DNA of 64,000 nucleotides from Chersky-840 sp963810195 (GCA_963810195.1 CAWEMO010000004.1:275177-339176), one strand, 5' to 3'; shown: positions 1 to 9,053, numbered from the stretch's first letter. Notes: generated by a model from the sequence alone, not told the origin. Numbers and translations are program-made.

Positions 1-1
1 A

Positions 2-553
2 GAACCCCTCGAACTCAGGGTCCCGGACGTGGAGATCGGCCTGGTGGAGGGTGAACTGCGGAACACCGTCGGGTTCGGGGAGCAGCATCGGCCACGGGTT
101 GGCACCGAACGGGGACGGCGGATTGGCTGCCGCCTCCACGAAGAGCTCGATGTCCTCGCCACCCCGCGCCCGCGTCGTGAGCACGTGCTCCCGGTGGTTC
201 GGCGACAGTCCCTGGGCCGGCTGCCCGTCGCGCCACACGAGTGCTTCGGCACCGAAGCCCGTGGAGCCGGCTCCTCCGATGGCGAAGCCCAGAGCCACCT
301 CGCGCCCGGCCCATTCGACGGGAACAGTGCCCCGGAGGCGGAACCAAGTGGTGTCCCACGGAGGGCCCCACGATCCACCCAACGCGAACGGTTGGTATTC
401 GGCCCCGAACGCCTCTGCGGCGGGGACCGGCTCGCCGTGCACGTGGAACGCGGCCACGTCCAGGGGAACCATCGGGCCCCGGCGCCGGGGGCGGACGAAT
501 TCGTTCAGGACCCGGGTGATCCGACCAACGCGGATCGAGTCCTCGGGACGCAC
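2..553 (-). CDS. alpha-mannosidase (GH38), N-terminal part, cut by window edge
   Basis: Reading the minus strand from a GTG at 553 gives 184 codons that run off the left edge without a stop. The start of the product (IRVGRITRVLNEFV), followed by FHVHGEPVPAAEAFG, WDTTWFRLRG and VEAAANPWP, matches the N-terminal beta-sandwich domain that precedes the catalytic barrel in roughly 1000-residue actinobacterial GH38 alpha-mannosidases. The enzyme would hydrolyse alpha-mannosides, presumably from glycans or mannosylated lipids. The catalytic domain lies outside the window. The GTG sits only six bases after the stop of the upstream NlpC/P60 gene, so the two are probably co-transcribed. The family call rests on pattern memory, not a search. 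Confidence 0.72.
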   Translation of the reverse strand, partial: MRPEDSIRVGRITRVLNEFVRPRRRGPMVPLDVAAFHVHGEPVPAAEAFGAEYQPFALGGSWGPPWDTTWFRLRGTVPVEWAGREVALGFAIGGAGSTGFGAEALVWRDGQPAQGLSPNHREHVLTTRARGGEDIELFVEAAANPPSPFGANPWPMLLPEPDGVPQFTLHQADLHVRDPEFEGF

Positions 554-559
554 GGCCGT

Positions 560-1765
560 TCAGCTCGTGGGGACGGTGGGAACGCCGAAGCCCACGAGAT
601 CGCTGGTCCACAGGGGCGCGTAGCTGACGACGGATCCGGTGCTCGGGGCCTGGAGCACGATGCCGGTACCGACGTAGATGGCGACGTGCTGTACCGAGGT
701 GGTGCCATCGCTGAAGAAGGCAAGGTCCCCGGGTTGGACCTGATTGAGGGCGACGGGGGTGGTGGCCTCGTATTGCTGTTCCGCCGTGCGCGGGAGCGAG
801 ATTCCGGCTTGGCCGTAGGCCCATTGCACCAGACCCGAGCAGTCGAAGCCCGAGCCCGGTCCCGGCAGTGGCGTCTCCCCTCCCCACACATAGGGGACAC
901 CGACCTGGGACGCTGCTGCCCAGATGGCTGCAGCGAGCGCGGGCGGAAGAGGGGTGGCACTCCGATCGGCGACGACCGCGGTCCGACCGGCGGACTGAGC
1001 GGCGGCATACGCCGGACCGGAAGCGTCGCTCGCCCCGCTCACCGCGGCCAGGGTCGCCTGTTGGGTGGATGCCGCCGCCATGGCCGCCTGACGGGCGTTG
1101 CCGAGCTGGGTGAGCTCGGCTTGGATCCGGCTCTCGGTGTCCAGCAGTGACGCATCGGCGTCGGACAGCGCGTGGGCGTCGGTCTCGTAGGTCGATGCCA
1201 CCACGGACGTGTTGGCCATGGAGACCTGCTCGTACTCGCTCGTAAGCTCGGCACCGTTGGAACGCGACAGGGTCAACGTGGTGCCCTGGGTCAACGGAAC
1301 GTCACCCATGTACGCGATCAGGGCATCGGTCCGGAGGCGCAGCCGGGCGGCATCGAGCTTCTTCCGAATGACATCGATCTGGGCTCGTGTCGTGGCTTCC
1401 TGTTGCTGCAGCGTGCCGAGCTGGGTCGAGTCGGTCTCGTAGGTCTGGGCCAGCTGGTCAAGCAACGCCCCGGTCTGGGTGATCTGTTGCTGGATCGCGG
1501 ACATCTGCTGAACCTGGGCAGGAGTCAGGGTGACGGGAACGGGTCCCGTGGTCGTCGTCGTCGAGGGCGTGCTCGTCGTCGAGGGAGTTGCGGTCGACGA
1601 GGTGGGGGGTGTGGCGTCGCCGATCGCCGGCGGGCCCGACGTGGTGGTCGTGCTCGTCGAGGAGGTCGACTGGCTTGGATCCGCACCGGCCGTGGCGGAG
1701 ACCAGCACGACGCCGCCGACCACGATGCCGAAGGTCAGCAGGACCCGGGTGCCCAGTGTGGCCAT
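560..1765 (-). CDS. secreted NlpC/P60 peptidoglycan endopeptidase (RipA-like)
   Basis: The 401-residue product has an N-terminal hydrophobic signal segment (residues about 5-28), a Thr/Ser/Pro-rich linker (30-75), a long coiled-coil-prone region (about 80-250) and a C-terminal NlpC/P60 domain (about 280-401). The catalytic Cys309 lies in FDCSGL and His360 in QHVAIYVG. NlpC/P60 enzymes cleave D-Glu-meso-DAP bonds in peptidoglycan stems. The coiled-coil plus NlpC layout is that of RipA-type hydrolases used in cell separation. ATG 1765 is chosen because the signal peptide follows at once; no clear Shine-Dalgarno precedes it. The next gene downstream is an alpha-mannosidase, which suggests a wall or glycan turnover unit. 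Confidence 0.88.
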   Translation of the reverse strand: MATLGTRVLLTFGIVVGGVVLVSATAGADPSQSTSSTSTTTTSGPPAIGDATPPTSSTATPSTTSTPSTTTTTGPVPVTLTPAQVQQMSAIQQQITQTGALLDQLAQTYETDSTQLGTLQQQEATTRAQIDVIRKKLDAARLRLRTDALIAYMGDVPLTQGTTLTLSRSNGAELTSEYEQVSMANTSVVASTYETDAHALSDADASLLDTESRIQAELTQLGNARQAAMAAASTQQATLAAVSGASDASGPAYAAAQSAGRTAVVADRSATPLPPALAAAIWAAASQVGVPYVWGGETPLPGPGSGFDCSGLVQWAYGQAGISLPRTAEQQYEATTPVALNQVQPGDLAFFSDGTTSVQHVAIYVGTGIVLQAPSTGSVVSYAPLWTSDLVGFGVPTVPTS

Positions 1766-2015
1766 CTACAGAAGAGCAGAGGTGGTCTGACGCAAGATCG
1801 GCATGTTACGTGGATCCGCCCGACCGTCGACCGGGCGTGACCGCGTCTTTCCCGACGGTGCCGGTCGACGGTCAGAGGCCCCCGATCATCGTTGACCACG
1901 ACACCCACTTTTGTCACTTATGCCCCAATGACTGCAGGGCAGCCGGGCCGCGTCGCAGTCGTCGCTTTCGACGCGGTCGTCGCTTTCGTCGTGGCAGAGC
2001 GGTATCAAATGGCGC

Positions 2016-2896
2016 ATGGGCAAGGTCTTCGTGGTCGGATCGATCAACCAGGACCACGTGTTCTTCGTCGAACGTCGTCCCCGAGCCGGAGAAACGGTGA
2101 GCGGGGCGACGCTGGTGACCCGCCCCGGGGGCAAGGGTGCGAATCAGGCAGCTGCGGCGGCGGCGGGCGGCGCCACGGTCGCCCTGTTGGGACGGGTGGG
2201 CGCGGACGCCACGGGAGCTGCACAGCGCGACGATCTGGCTGCCCGTGGCGTCGACGTGTCCCTGGTGACGGATGTGGCCGGGGCCGCCACGGGGTCGGCC
2301 TTCGTCGTGGTCACCCCCGACGGTGAGAATTCGGTGATCATCGCTCCCGGCGCCAACGGACTCGTGCACGCGGCCGAGGTCGAGGCGGTATCCGACCGCA
2401 TCTCCGACAGCGCCGTCGTGGTGGCCCAGCTCGAGGTGCCGCTCGATGCCGTGGTGGAGGCGATCGACCGGAGCGGGCCGGACACCCACGTCGTGGTCAA
2501 TGTGGCCCCCTTCCTTCCTCTTCCACCCTCGGCGCTCCGGCGGATCGACACCATTGTCGTGAACGAGAGCGAGGCGGCGTCGTTCGTCGGCTCGTCCCCG
2601 GCCGGGATCACCGCCGCTCGACAATTCGCCACCATGATCCTGGGTCACGGTCCCCGTCATGTGGTGGTGACCATGGGCGCCGCCGGGGCCGTGGTCGCGT
2701 CCGCCGGCACGTGCACACACGTGCCGGCTCCTGCGGTCCCCGTGGTCGACACCACCGGGGCCGGCGATGTCTTGGTGGGGACGCTGGCCGCCCTTGTCGC
2801 CGATGGCCTGTCGCCGGGCCGGCCGTGTCGGCTGCAGTCGACAGAGCGTCGGCCTCGGTCGCGTGCAGCGGGGCACGTCCGCCCTTGGCAGGTTGA
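2016..2896 (+). pseudogene. PfkB/ribokinase-family sugar kinase with a frameshift near the 3' end
   Basis: From ATG 2016 the product starts with KVFVVGSINQDHVF, has the substrate motif GGKGANQA near residue 38 and the ATP/catalytic motif DTTGAGD near residue 250, as in ribokinases of about 300 residues. After ADGLSPG (about position 2820) the frame turns into Arg-rich nonsense and runs on to 3389, through the next gene. The lost family ending (GPAVSAAVDRASASVAC..., stop at 2896) lies one frame over. Restoring one G in GGGCCGGCC (2816-2824) would rejoin the frames into a kinase of about 293 residues. This is either a sequencing error in a G/C run or a recent inactivation. It would phosphorylate a sugar or nucleoside; the substrate is not readable. 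Confidence 0.8.
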
Positions 2897-2973
2897 GTCG
2901 CACCACCCTGTGGTGCGCCGACGAGCGGGCGAGAACTGCCATAGCCTGACGGAACTGCTCCAGGAGGGACGAC

Positions 2974-3762
2974 ATGCGCGAGAACTCGTTGCGGGCGATC
3001 TGGGCTCGACGCGGATCCGCCCTCGGTGGATGGCTGACCGTCCCGAGTGCCGTGTCCGCCGAGATCATGGCTCATGCCGGATTCGACTGGGTCTGCGTGG
3101 ACATGCAACACGGGATGATCGGGTTCTCCGAGATGGTGCGGATGCTCCAGGGAATTTCCTCCACGGACACGGTGCCACTTGTGCGGGTCCCCCGGAACGA
3201 GCCAGGCATCATCGGCAAGTGCCTCGACGCCGGAGCTTGGGGGATCATCGTCCCCATGGTGAATTCCCGGGAAGAGGCTCAGGCCGCGGTGGCGGCCTGC
3301 CGCTACGCGCCCCAGGGCATACGGAGCTACGGCCCCCTCCGGGCGAACTACTACGCGGGATCCGACTACTTCACGCGCGCCAATCGTGAGGTCACCTGCA
3401 TCGTCATGGTCGAGACCAAGGTTGCCGTGGACAACGTGGAGGAGATCGTGGCGACGCCGGGGGTCGATGCCGTCTATATGGGTCCGGCGGACCTGAGTGT
3501 CACACTGGGCCTGGCTCCCGCACCGGATCAGCCCGAGCAGAGCTTCACCGACGCCCTCGAGCGGGTCCTCGACGCGTGCCGGCGCCATGACGTCGTGCCG
3601 GGCATCGCCGGGAACAGCACCACCGCGGTCAAGCGGCTCGAGCAGGGATTTCGATTCGTCGAGGTGGCGTCGGACGCGGGATTGCTGGGGATCGGCGCCG
3701 GACGCGCGCTGGAGCAGGTGCGACCACGCACCGGTCCTGAGGCGAAGTCCGCATACCTGTGA
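2974..3762 (+). CDS. HpcH/HpaI aldolase family protein
   Basis: The 262-residue product has the usual length of class II pyruvate aldolases of the HpcH/HpaI (2,4-dihydroxyhept-2-ene-1,7-dioate aldolase) family. Recognisable blocks are FDWVCVDMQHG near residue 35-45 (base His), LVRVPRNEP near 70, GIIVPMVNS near 90, MVETKVAVDN (metal-binding Glu) and MGPADLSVTLG near 170. The reaction is reversible aldol cleavage of a 2-keto-4-hydroxy acid to pyruvate and an aldehyde; the natural substrate cannot be told. A strong Shine-Dalgarno (CAGGAGGG) supports ATG 2974. The downstream dehydrogenase overlaps its stop, so the two probably handle a shared 2-keto or 2-hydroxy acid. Confidence 0.88.
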   Translation: MRENSLRAIWARRGSALGGWLTVPSAVSAEIMAHAGFDWVCVDMQHGMIGFSEMVRMLQGISSTDTVPLVRVPRNEPGIIGKCLDAGAWGIIVPMVNSREEAQAAVAACRYAPQGIRSYGPLRANYYAGSDYFTRANREVTCIVMVETKVAVDNVEEIVATPGVDAVYMGPADLSVTLGLAPAPDQPEQSFTDALERVLDACRRHDVVPGIAGNSTTAVKRLEQGFRFVEVASDAGLLGIGAGRALEQVRPRTGPEAKSAYL

Positions 3763-4709
3763 TGGCGGGTTCCCTTCGTCCCAGGGCGGCGATCGCCGTG
3801 CCGCTGGCGCAGGCTCTGCTGGACCGGCTCACCGATTTCGAGCTGGCGATGGTGCCCGAGGGGAGAGCCGACGAAGCCGCCTTCGCGGCGGCACTGGCGC
3901 GAGCCGAGGGCCTCCTGGTCAGCTCACGCGTGGCTGTCGACCGGGCGGTCATGGCGTCGGCGCCCATGCTCCGTGTCATCAGCACCATGAGTGTCGGGGT
4001 CGATCACATCGACCTCGATGCCGCCAGGAAGCGAGAGATCCTGGTGACGATCGCACCTGTGCTCAGTGACGCGGTGGCGGATCTGGTCATGGCCCTCATG
4101 ATCATGCTGGCCCGCCGGATACCCGACAGGATGCGCGCGGTGGCCGACGGGGAGTGGAGTGACCTCCCGTTGGGAGGTGACCTTGCGGGCAAGGTGCTGC
4201 TCATCGTGGGGCTCGGCCGCATCGGGCGGGCAGTGGCAGCTCGAGCTTCGGCTGCAAAGATGGTCGTGCGGTACGTCGACTCCCGCACTGACCTGCCGAG
4301 TGTCGCCGATGTCGATCGCGTCGATGCGCTCACCGAGGGGCTACGGCAAGCCGATTTCGTCTCTCTCCATGTCGACCTCAATGCTGGGACCCGGCACCTC
4401 ATCGGAGCGGCGGAGTTCGCCTCGATGAAGCCGACGGCGTTCCTCGTGAACGCTTCTCGGGGAGGCGTCGTGGATCAAGCCGCCCTCGTCCGGGCCCTGG
4501 CGGACCGGGAGATCGCCGGCGCCGGCCTGGACGTGCTCGAGGACGAGCCGCCGCGCTCGGACGACCCTGTGCTGAGCGCGCCCAATGTGATCGTCGTGCC
4601 CCACATCGGGTCGGCCACCACCGAGACGAGAAGCGCCATGGCGCAATGTGCCGTCGACAACCTGATCATGGGCCTCCGCACCGGGGAGAGCCCGTTCGCG
4701 GTGCCCTAG
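3759..4709 (+). CDS. D-isomer-specific 2-hydroxyacid dehydrogenase (glyoxylate/hydroxypyruvate reductase type)
   Basis: The 316-residue product has the two-domain D-2-hydroxyacid dehydrogenase pattern. The NAD(P) motif GLGRIGRAVA lies near residue 155. The catalytic triad is visible as Arg in NASRGGVVD, Glu in DVLEDEPP and His in VPHIGSAT. These enzymes interconvert 2-keto acids and D-2-hydroxy acids. The GTG/ATG start pair at 3759/3762 overlaps the aldolase stop (TGA 3760-3762), so translational coupling is likely. Together with the aldolase and the preceding sugar kinase it suggests a small sugar-acid breakdown operon. The exact substrate is unknown. Confidence 0.9.
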   Translation: MMAGSLRPRAAIAVPLAQALLDRLTDFELAMVPEGRADEAAFAAALARAEGLLVSSRVAVDRAVMASAPMLRVISTMSVGVDHIDLDAARKREILVTIAPVLSDAVADLVMALMIMLARRIPDRMRAVADGEWSDLPLGGDLAGKVLLIVGLGRIGRAVAARASAAKMVVRYVDSRTDLPSVADVDRVDALTEGLRQADFVSLHVDLNAGTRHLIGAAEFASMKPTAFLVNASRGGVVDQAALVRALADREIAGAGLDVLEDEPPRSDDPVLSAPNVIVVPHIGSATTETRSAMAQCAVDNLIMGLRTGESPFAVP

Positions 4710-4767
4710 AGCCAAAGGAAATGGGCCGCGGGGTACAGTCCGGCCCGACCGAGGGCGAGGGGGAGAG

Positions 4768-6012
4768 ATGGCGGCACCGCAAGACGCGGGGGCGTGGGAC
4801 TGGTTCCCGGCCACCGTGGGGTCCGCGTACCGGAAGGGCGCGGGGGAAGACGGCGCCCTGCTCTCGGGAACCGCCTTCGAGGACATGCTCGGAGGACTGC
4901 GCCACGCCGCCGCCCTGGTGGCCGGGGCGCGTGCGCCCGCTTCACCCGTCGACCGCGCCGCGGGCTACCGTCACCTGCTCGTGCTCCTCGGCCTCGCCGT
5001 CGACGAGGCGCTGCGACCGTCGAACCCCTACGACCCCTTCTTCGCGCCCGCCAACGTGGATGCCGTCTTGAAGTGGGGAATGGATTGTCCGGACGCCGCC
5101 TACACCGGGGCCGCCCTGCACGGCGATGCCACATACCGCGTGCGCGGGAAGCGGGGAACGGCACGCTACCTCGGATTCCAGGTGATGGCGGGCATCGAGA
5201 GTTCGGTCAACGTCGTCGCCGACGACCTCGACATCGCCGCGGACGGGTCGTTCGAGATCGTGTTGTCGGCGAAGGAACACCCCGGGAACTGGATGGCCCT
5301 GTCCCCTCGGACCTCGTCCCTCGTCGTCAGGCAATTCTTCTACGACTGGGACTCCGAGGAACCGGCCCAACTCGACATCGAATGCCTCGAACCCGGGCCG
5401 ACATGGCCGGACCCCGAGCCGCTATCACCAGCGGGGGTGGCACGGCAGTTGACGGCCATCGGGAAATTCCTCGAGGCGAGCATCACGTTCTGGCTGGACG
5501 TCGAGGACAGCGGCCGCGCCCAGGGGATCAACGTCTTCCGCCAACCGGCCGCTCTGACGTCGATGGGAGCCGCGGCCGAGAACGTGAGCGTGTGGGGATC
5601 GTGGGAGCTGGGTGAGGACCAGGCGCTCGTCATCGAGGTGACCCCTCCCGAAGCGCTGTACTGGAGCGTCTCACTCGGGAACCACTGGTGGGAGACGATC
5701 GACTACGCCAACCGGCAGTCGAGCCTCAATGGTCATCAGGCCACTATCGACGACGACGGTGTGTTCCGGGCGGTCGTCTCGCACTCCGATCCGGGCGTCG
5801 CCAACTGGCTCGACACCGCCGGGCAGCGTCTGGGTCCCGTGATCTTCCGCTGGCTCCGGGCAGAGGGTGCACCCGTCCCGACCACACGAGTCGTGGCCGT
5901 CGAGGAGCTGGCTACGACCCTGCCGGCCCGGACCGTGCGTGTGGACGCAACGCAACGCCGTGCCATCGTCGCCCGCCGGCGTGCCGCGGTGCGGCGGCGA
6001 TTCCCACGCTGA
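4768..6012 (+). CDS. DUF1214 domain-containing protein
   Basis: The 414-residue soluble protein has no signal peptide. Its C-terminal third (about 270-370), with GSWELGEDQALVIEV, ALYWSVSLGNHWW and HSDPGVANWLDTAG, matches what I know of DUF1214, a domain of unknown function common in actinobacterial catabolic clusters. A GAGGGGGAGAG Shine-Dalgarno supports ATG 4768. An SDR and a sulfotransferase follow 12 bp and then 1 bp overlap away, so the three form one operon. No enzymatic function can be assigned. The basic C-terminus (RRRAAVRRRFPR) is unusual. Confidence 0.75.
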   Translation: MAAPQDAGAWDWFPATVGSAYRKGAGEDGALLSGTAFEDMLGGLRHAAALVAGARAPASPVDRAAGYRHLLVLLGLAVDEALRPSNPYDPFFAPANVDAVLKWGMDCPDAAYTGAALHGDATYRVRGKRGTARYLGFQVMAGIESSVNVVADDLDIAADGSFEIVLSAKEHPGNWMALSPRTSSLVVRQFFYDWDSEEPAQLDIECLEPGPTWPDPEPLSPAGVARQLTAIGKFLEASITFWLDVEDSGRAQGINVFRQPAALTSMGAAAENVSVWGSWELGEDQALVIEVTPPEALYWSVSLGNHWWETIDYANRQSSLNGHQATIDDDGVFRAVVSHSDPGVANWLDTAGQRLGPVIFRWLRAEGAPVPTTRVVAVEELATTLPARTVRVDATQRRAIVARRRAAVRRRFPR

Positions 6013-6024
6013 AGAGGAGCACGA

Positions 6025-6828
6025 ATGGACCTGGGATTTTCCGAAGCCTTTGCCGTCGTGACCGGTGGCACCAAGGGGATGGGACGAGCCGTCGCCGAGT
6101 GCCTTGCGAGCGAGGGCGCCCGCGTGGCGGTGCTCGCCCGGGGTCGTCCCGCGCTCGACGAGACCGTGGCCCAGCTCGAGGAGCTCGGTAGTCCCCAGGC
6201 TCTCGGGCTCCAGGTCGACGTGGCCGACGGCGAATCGGTGCACGCCGGCTTCGCGGACCTCGAGGCGCATTGGGGGGCGCTGAACGTGTTGGTGAATACG
6301 GTTGGCCCGGCAGCCGGTCGGTTCGAACAGTTGAGCGACGCCGACTGGGTGACGGCGTACCAGCTGGGCACGTTGGGGGCGGTCCGGTGCGTGCGGTGCG
6401 CCCTGCCGTTGTTGCGCCGGGCACCTTGGGCGAGGATCGTGAACCTTTCCGCGCACTCGACCCAGCGTCAGAGCCCGATCCTGCCTGCGTACACGGCGTC
6501 GAAGGCCGCCCTGACGAGCGTGTCGAAGAACCTGGCTCGCTCCCTCGCTCCCGAAGGCATCCTCGTGAACACGGTCAGCCCCGGGACCGTCGTCACGGCA
6601 AGCTTCACCGAGGCGCTCCGCGCAGTGTTCGACGAACGGGGTCTCGACGCGTCGGACCCCCACGACGTGATGCGGTGGATCGACGAGGTCTTCCACCAAC
6701 CCGCCGACCTCGGTCGTGCCGGTCTGCCCGAAGAGGTGGCCGTGGTGGTGGCATTCCTCGCCTCCCGGCGCAACGGCTACGTCACCGGCGCCAACGTCAA
6801 CGTGGACGGCGGGTCGGACTTCGTCTGA
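6025..6828 (+). CDS. short-chain dehydrogenase/reductase (SDR)
   Basis: The 267-residue product is a classical SDR. It has the Rossmann glycine motif GGTKGMG (residues 14-20), NTVG replacing the usual NNAG near 91, an active-site Ser after VNLSAHS and YTASK near 153-157, and ends with the family-typical ANVNVDGGSDFV. It would oxidise or reduce a hydroxyl/keto group with NAD(P). A GAGGAG Shine-Dalgarno precedes ATG 6025. Its stop codon shares the A of the next gene's ATG (TGATG). The substrate is probably shared with the DUF1214 protein and the sulfotransferase, perhaps a steroid or lipid alcohol, but that is a guess from context. Confidence 0.9.
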   Translation: MDLGFSEAFAVVTGGTKGMGRAVAECLASEGARVAVLARGRPALDETVAQLEELGSPQALGLQVDVADGESVHAGFADLEAHWGALNVLVNTVGPAAGRFEQLSDADWVTAYQLGTLGAVRCVRCALPLLRRAPWARIVNLSAHSTQRQSPILPAYTASKAALTSVSKNLARSLAPEGILVNTVSPGTVVTASFTEALRAVFDERGLDASDPHDVMRWIDEVFHQPADLGRAGLPEEVAVVVAFLASRRNGYVTGANVNVDGGSDFV

Positions 6829-7982
6829 TGCTGCGCTCCCCCGATCTCGTGGCCGAGGCTGTGGAACAGACCGGACTGGAGGATTTCGGCGGAGAGAGCT
6901 TCCGGGTGGGGCTCGACCTGCTCACCGAGTCCCTGACCGCAGAAGGCGATCTGACCGAGCTCGGGGAGGAGATCCTCCGGATGCGCCTCCGGATGCTGCT
7001 TGCCAACCGCTTGCGCGTCGAGGACGTCCACCGACGCCACCCTGCGGTCGTGCACGAGGTGGTCGAGGGGCCGCTGGTCATCATCGGGCTCCCCCGGACC
7101 GGGACGACGGCGCTGAGCCAGCTCGTGTCGGTGGACCCCCAGATCCGCTCGTTGCGATTGTGGGAGTCGACGGATCCGGTGCCGCCCCCGGAGTCGGAGA
7201 CCGAGCACACCGACCCGCGCATCGAGGAGACGGCACGTGGGCTCGTCACCATGTACGAGGCCTTCCCCAGGATGAGGTCGATGTACTTCCAGACCGCGAC
7301 CGGCGCCACCGAGTGCCAGGACCTCCTGGGGATGGAGTTCCGCACCGCCCATTTCGACGGGATGGCCCACGTTCCGAGCTACACGGACTGGGTCGTGAAC
7401 TGCGACATGGCGCCCGCCTACCGGTTCCATCGACGGGTGCTCCAGCTCCTGCAATGGCGCTGCCCACCTCGGCTCTGGCACCTGAAGACCCCCGTGCACA
7501 TGCTGGCGTTGGGCCCCCTGCTCGAGTCGTACCCCGGTGCCCGTTTTCTCTGGACGCACCGCGATCCTGCCGAGGTGCTGGGCTCTGTGTGCAGTCTCAT
7601 CGCCTACACCCGGAGCTGGGTGAGCGATCGCGCCGACTTGGACCTGGGTCAGAAGCAGGTCGAGCTGTGGGCCGAGGCACTTCGTCGGGCCATCGCCTTC
7701 CGTCGCGCCGCCGGCGAGGAGCGTTTCGCCGACGTCCATTTCGGGGACTTGAACGCGGATCCGGTGGGCACCGTTGCGCGCGCGTACGGGCAGCTCGGAC
7801 TCGTCCTGGGGGACACTGCCAGGCGGAACATGTCGGCCTGGGCGACGGAGAACCCCAGGGGAGCTCATGGCGCGCACGAGTACGCCCTGGAGGAGTTCGG
7901 CATCGACGCAACCGGAGTGAGGGATCGATTTGCGTTCTACACCGAGCGCTTCGCCATCGGCGCCGGCGATAGAACGCAGTGA
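6828..7982 (+). CDS. PAPS-dependent sulfotransferase family protein
   Basis: The frame is open far upstream, but ATG 6828 overlaps the SDR stop by one base and gives a 384-residue protein of normal family length. The 5'-phosphosulfate loop GLPRTGTT lies at residues 87-94, and FLWTHRDPAEVLGS near 240 matches the 3'-phosphate-binding region of the Sulfotransfer_3 family. Such enzymes move a sulfate group from PAPS to a hydroxyl, although many actinobacterial members are uncharacterised. Its position behind an SDR and a DUF1214 protein suggests one small-molecule pathway. Confidence 0.87.
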   Translation: MLRSPDLVAEAVEQTGLEDFGGESFRVGLDLLTESLTAEGDLTELGEEILRMRLRMLLANRLRVEDVHRRHPAVVHEVVEGPLVIIGLPRTGTTALSQLVSVDPQIRSLRLWESTDPVPPPESETEHTDPRIEETARGLVTMYEAFPRMRSMYFQTATGATECQDLLGMEFRTAHFDGMAHVPSYTDWVVNCDMAPAYRFHRRVLQLLQWRCPPRLWHLKTPVHMLALGPLLESYPGARFLWTHRDPAEVLGSVCSLIAYTRSWVSDRADLDLGQKQVELWAEALRRAIAFRRAAGEERFADVHFGDLNADPVGTVARAYGQLGLVLGDTARRNMSAWATENPRGAHGAHEYALEEFGIDATGVRDRFAFYTERFAIGAGDRTQ

Positions 7983-8114
7983 CCGCCCCGGTGTTCGAGG
8001 GTCCGACGTTCACAACAGCAGGACAATCATCGCCGCCCGGAAGGACGGTGAGCGCCGTCGCTTTAGAGCAGTGCGACTCTGGTGGCGAGGCCGGTCGCCC
8101 ACGATGATGACACT

Positions 8115-8450
8115 GTGACCAGCGCCAGAGTCCTCACCTTCCACATCGACGGGGACGAGCTTGCCGGACTGGCCGAGGCTCTCGACGGCGTCGCCCAGAT
8201 GTTCGCCGGCCACTCTGATTTCCGGGGCCTGCTCTGCCTGGAACACGACAGCACCCGCAACGAGATCATGGTGATCACGCTGTGGGACGGCCAGGGGATG
8301 CAGGACACGCAGGGGGATTCCGAGCTGGCGCGTCGTCGGATCGCCGCCACCACCGACCTGGGTGTGAGCAGCAGGTGTTACCAGGTTCTCCGCATGGTCC
8401 CCGGTTCCGCCGTAGTCGAGGACGTCCTGGCCGAGACCTTCTCGTCGTGA
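8115..8450 (+). CDS. small protein resembling antibiotic biosynthesis monooxygenase (ABM) fold
   Basis: The 111-residue protein, read from GTG 8115 (VTSARVLTFHIDGDEL), has the beta-alpha-beta-beta rhythm of ABM/dimeric ferredoxin-like domains: a first strand, the helix LAEALDGVAQMF, then FRGLLCLEHDSTRNEIMVITLWDG, typical of that fold. An upstream ATG at 8082 adds 11 residues and is possible. ABM-like proteins range from monooxygenases to haem or stress proteins, so no activity is claimed. It appears monocistronic. Confidence 0.6.
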   Translation: MTSARVLTFHIDGDELAGLAEALDGVAQMFAGHSDFRGLLCLEHDSTRNEIMVITLWDGQGMQDTQGDSELARRRIAATTDLGVSSRCYQVLRMVPGSAVVEDVLAETFSS

Positions 8451-8626
8451 TGCTCCTGTAGCCGGGCTGACCACCGGGCGCGGTCGTCGTCACAGGCAAA
8501 GGCCATGGGGCCCACGCAGCCGCGTTCCGGCGGTGGCCCAAAGGGACCTTGGACCCTACAAGGCACCCGGTGTGCTGACATAGCGTGCTCGTTGGGCTGT
8601 TGTATATGCGGGCAAAGGGAGAGGAC

Positions 8627-8854
8627 ATGACCGGATCCGCGGCGGGCGACTACCCGAGAGCTCTCCTCCTCCAGGCGTCCTCCGCATTGATGGGCGTCGC
8701 AGCCACGATCGGCCGTCTGAGCAACTCCACTGGTCCGTCGATGGAGCTGCTCGAGGCCAGGCGCGCCGTACACAATGCCCTCGTCGCTCTGGGCGGCTGG
8801 AGTGACCCGCACGGCGACGAGGCCGAGTCAGAGCGCGTGCTGACGTCTCCGTAG
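8627..8854 (+). CDS. hypothetical small helical protein
   Basis: ATG 8627 follows an AGGGAGAGG Shine-Dalgarno and yields 75 residues (MTGSAAGDYPRALL...). Two predicted helices (RALLLQASSALMGVAATIGRL and SMELLEARRAVHNALVAL) are amphipathic. No family is recognised. A longer start at 8585 lacks a ribosome-binding site. Codon use fits the neighbourhood, so it is probably a real gene. Confidence 0.45.
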   Translation: MTGSAAGDYPRALLLQASSALMGVAATIGRLSNSTGPSMELLEARRAVHNALVALGGWSDPHGDEAESERVLTSP

Positions 8855-8885
8855 CGAGCCATACGTCGGATGGATGGAGGGTGAC

Positions 8886-9053
8886 ATGCCGCTACACAGG
8901 GAGCCGTCGGGGGGTGCGCCTCTGCTCGACGCGGTTCTCTACGGTGACATCTGGGTGTTACCGGCAAGGGAATCGCTCGACCGCGCCCACGTGTGCCCTT
9001 CCGATCTCTCCCGAACGACGGGCGACGACCACCCGGGCCCGGCGAACCGATGA
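8886..9053 (+). CDS. possible 55-residue hypothetical protein
   Basis: ATG 8886 lies five bases after a GGAGG Shine-Dalgarno (GGATGGAGGGTGAC) and opens a 55-codon frame (MPLHREPSGGAPLLDAVLYG...) ending at 9053. There is no recognisable domain. The ribosome-binding site is the main support; chance cannot be excluded in DNA this GC-rich. Confidence 0.3.
   Translation: MPLHREPSGGAPLLDAVLYGDIWVLPARESLDRAHVCPSDLSRTTGDDHPGPANR

Noticed and set aside
2897..3389. Continuation of the sugar-kinase frame into the aldolase gene
   Set aside because: It is the out-of-frame product after a one-base shift; the true kinase ending stops at 2896.
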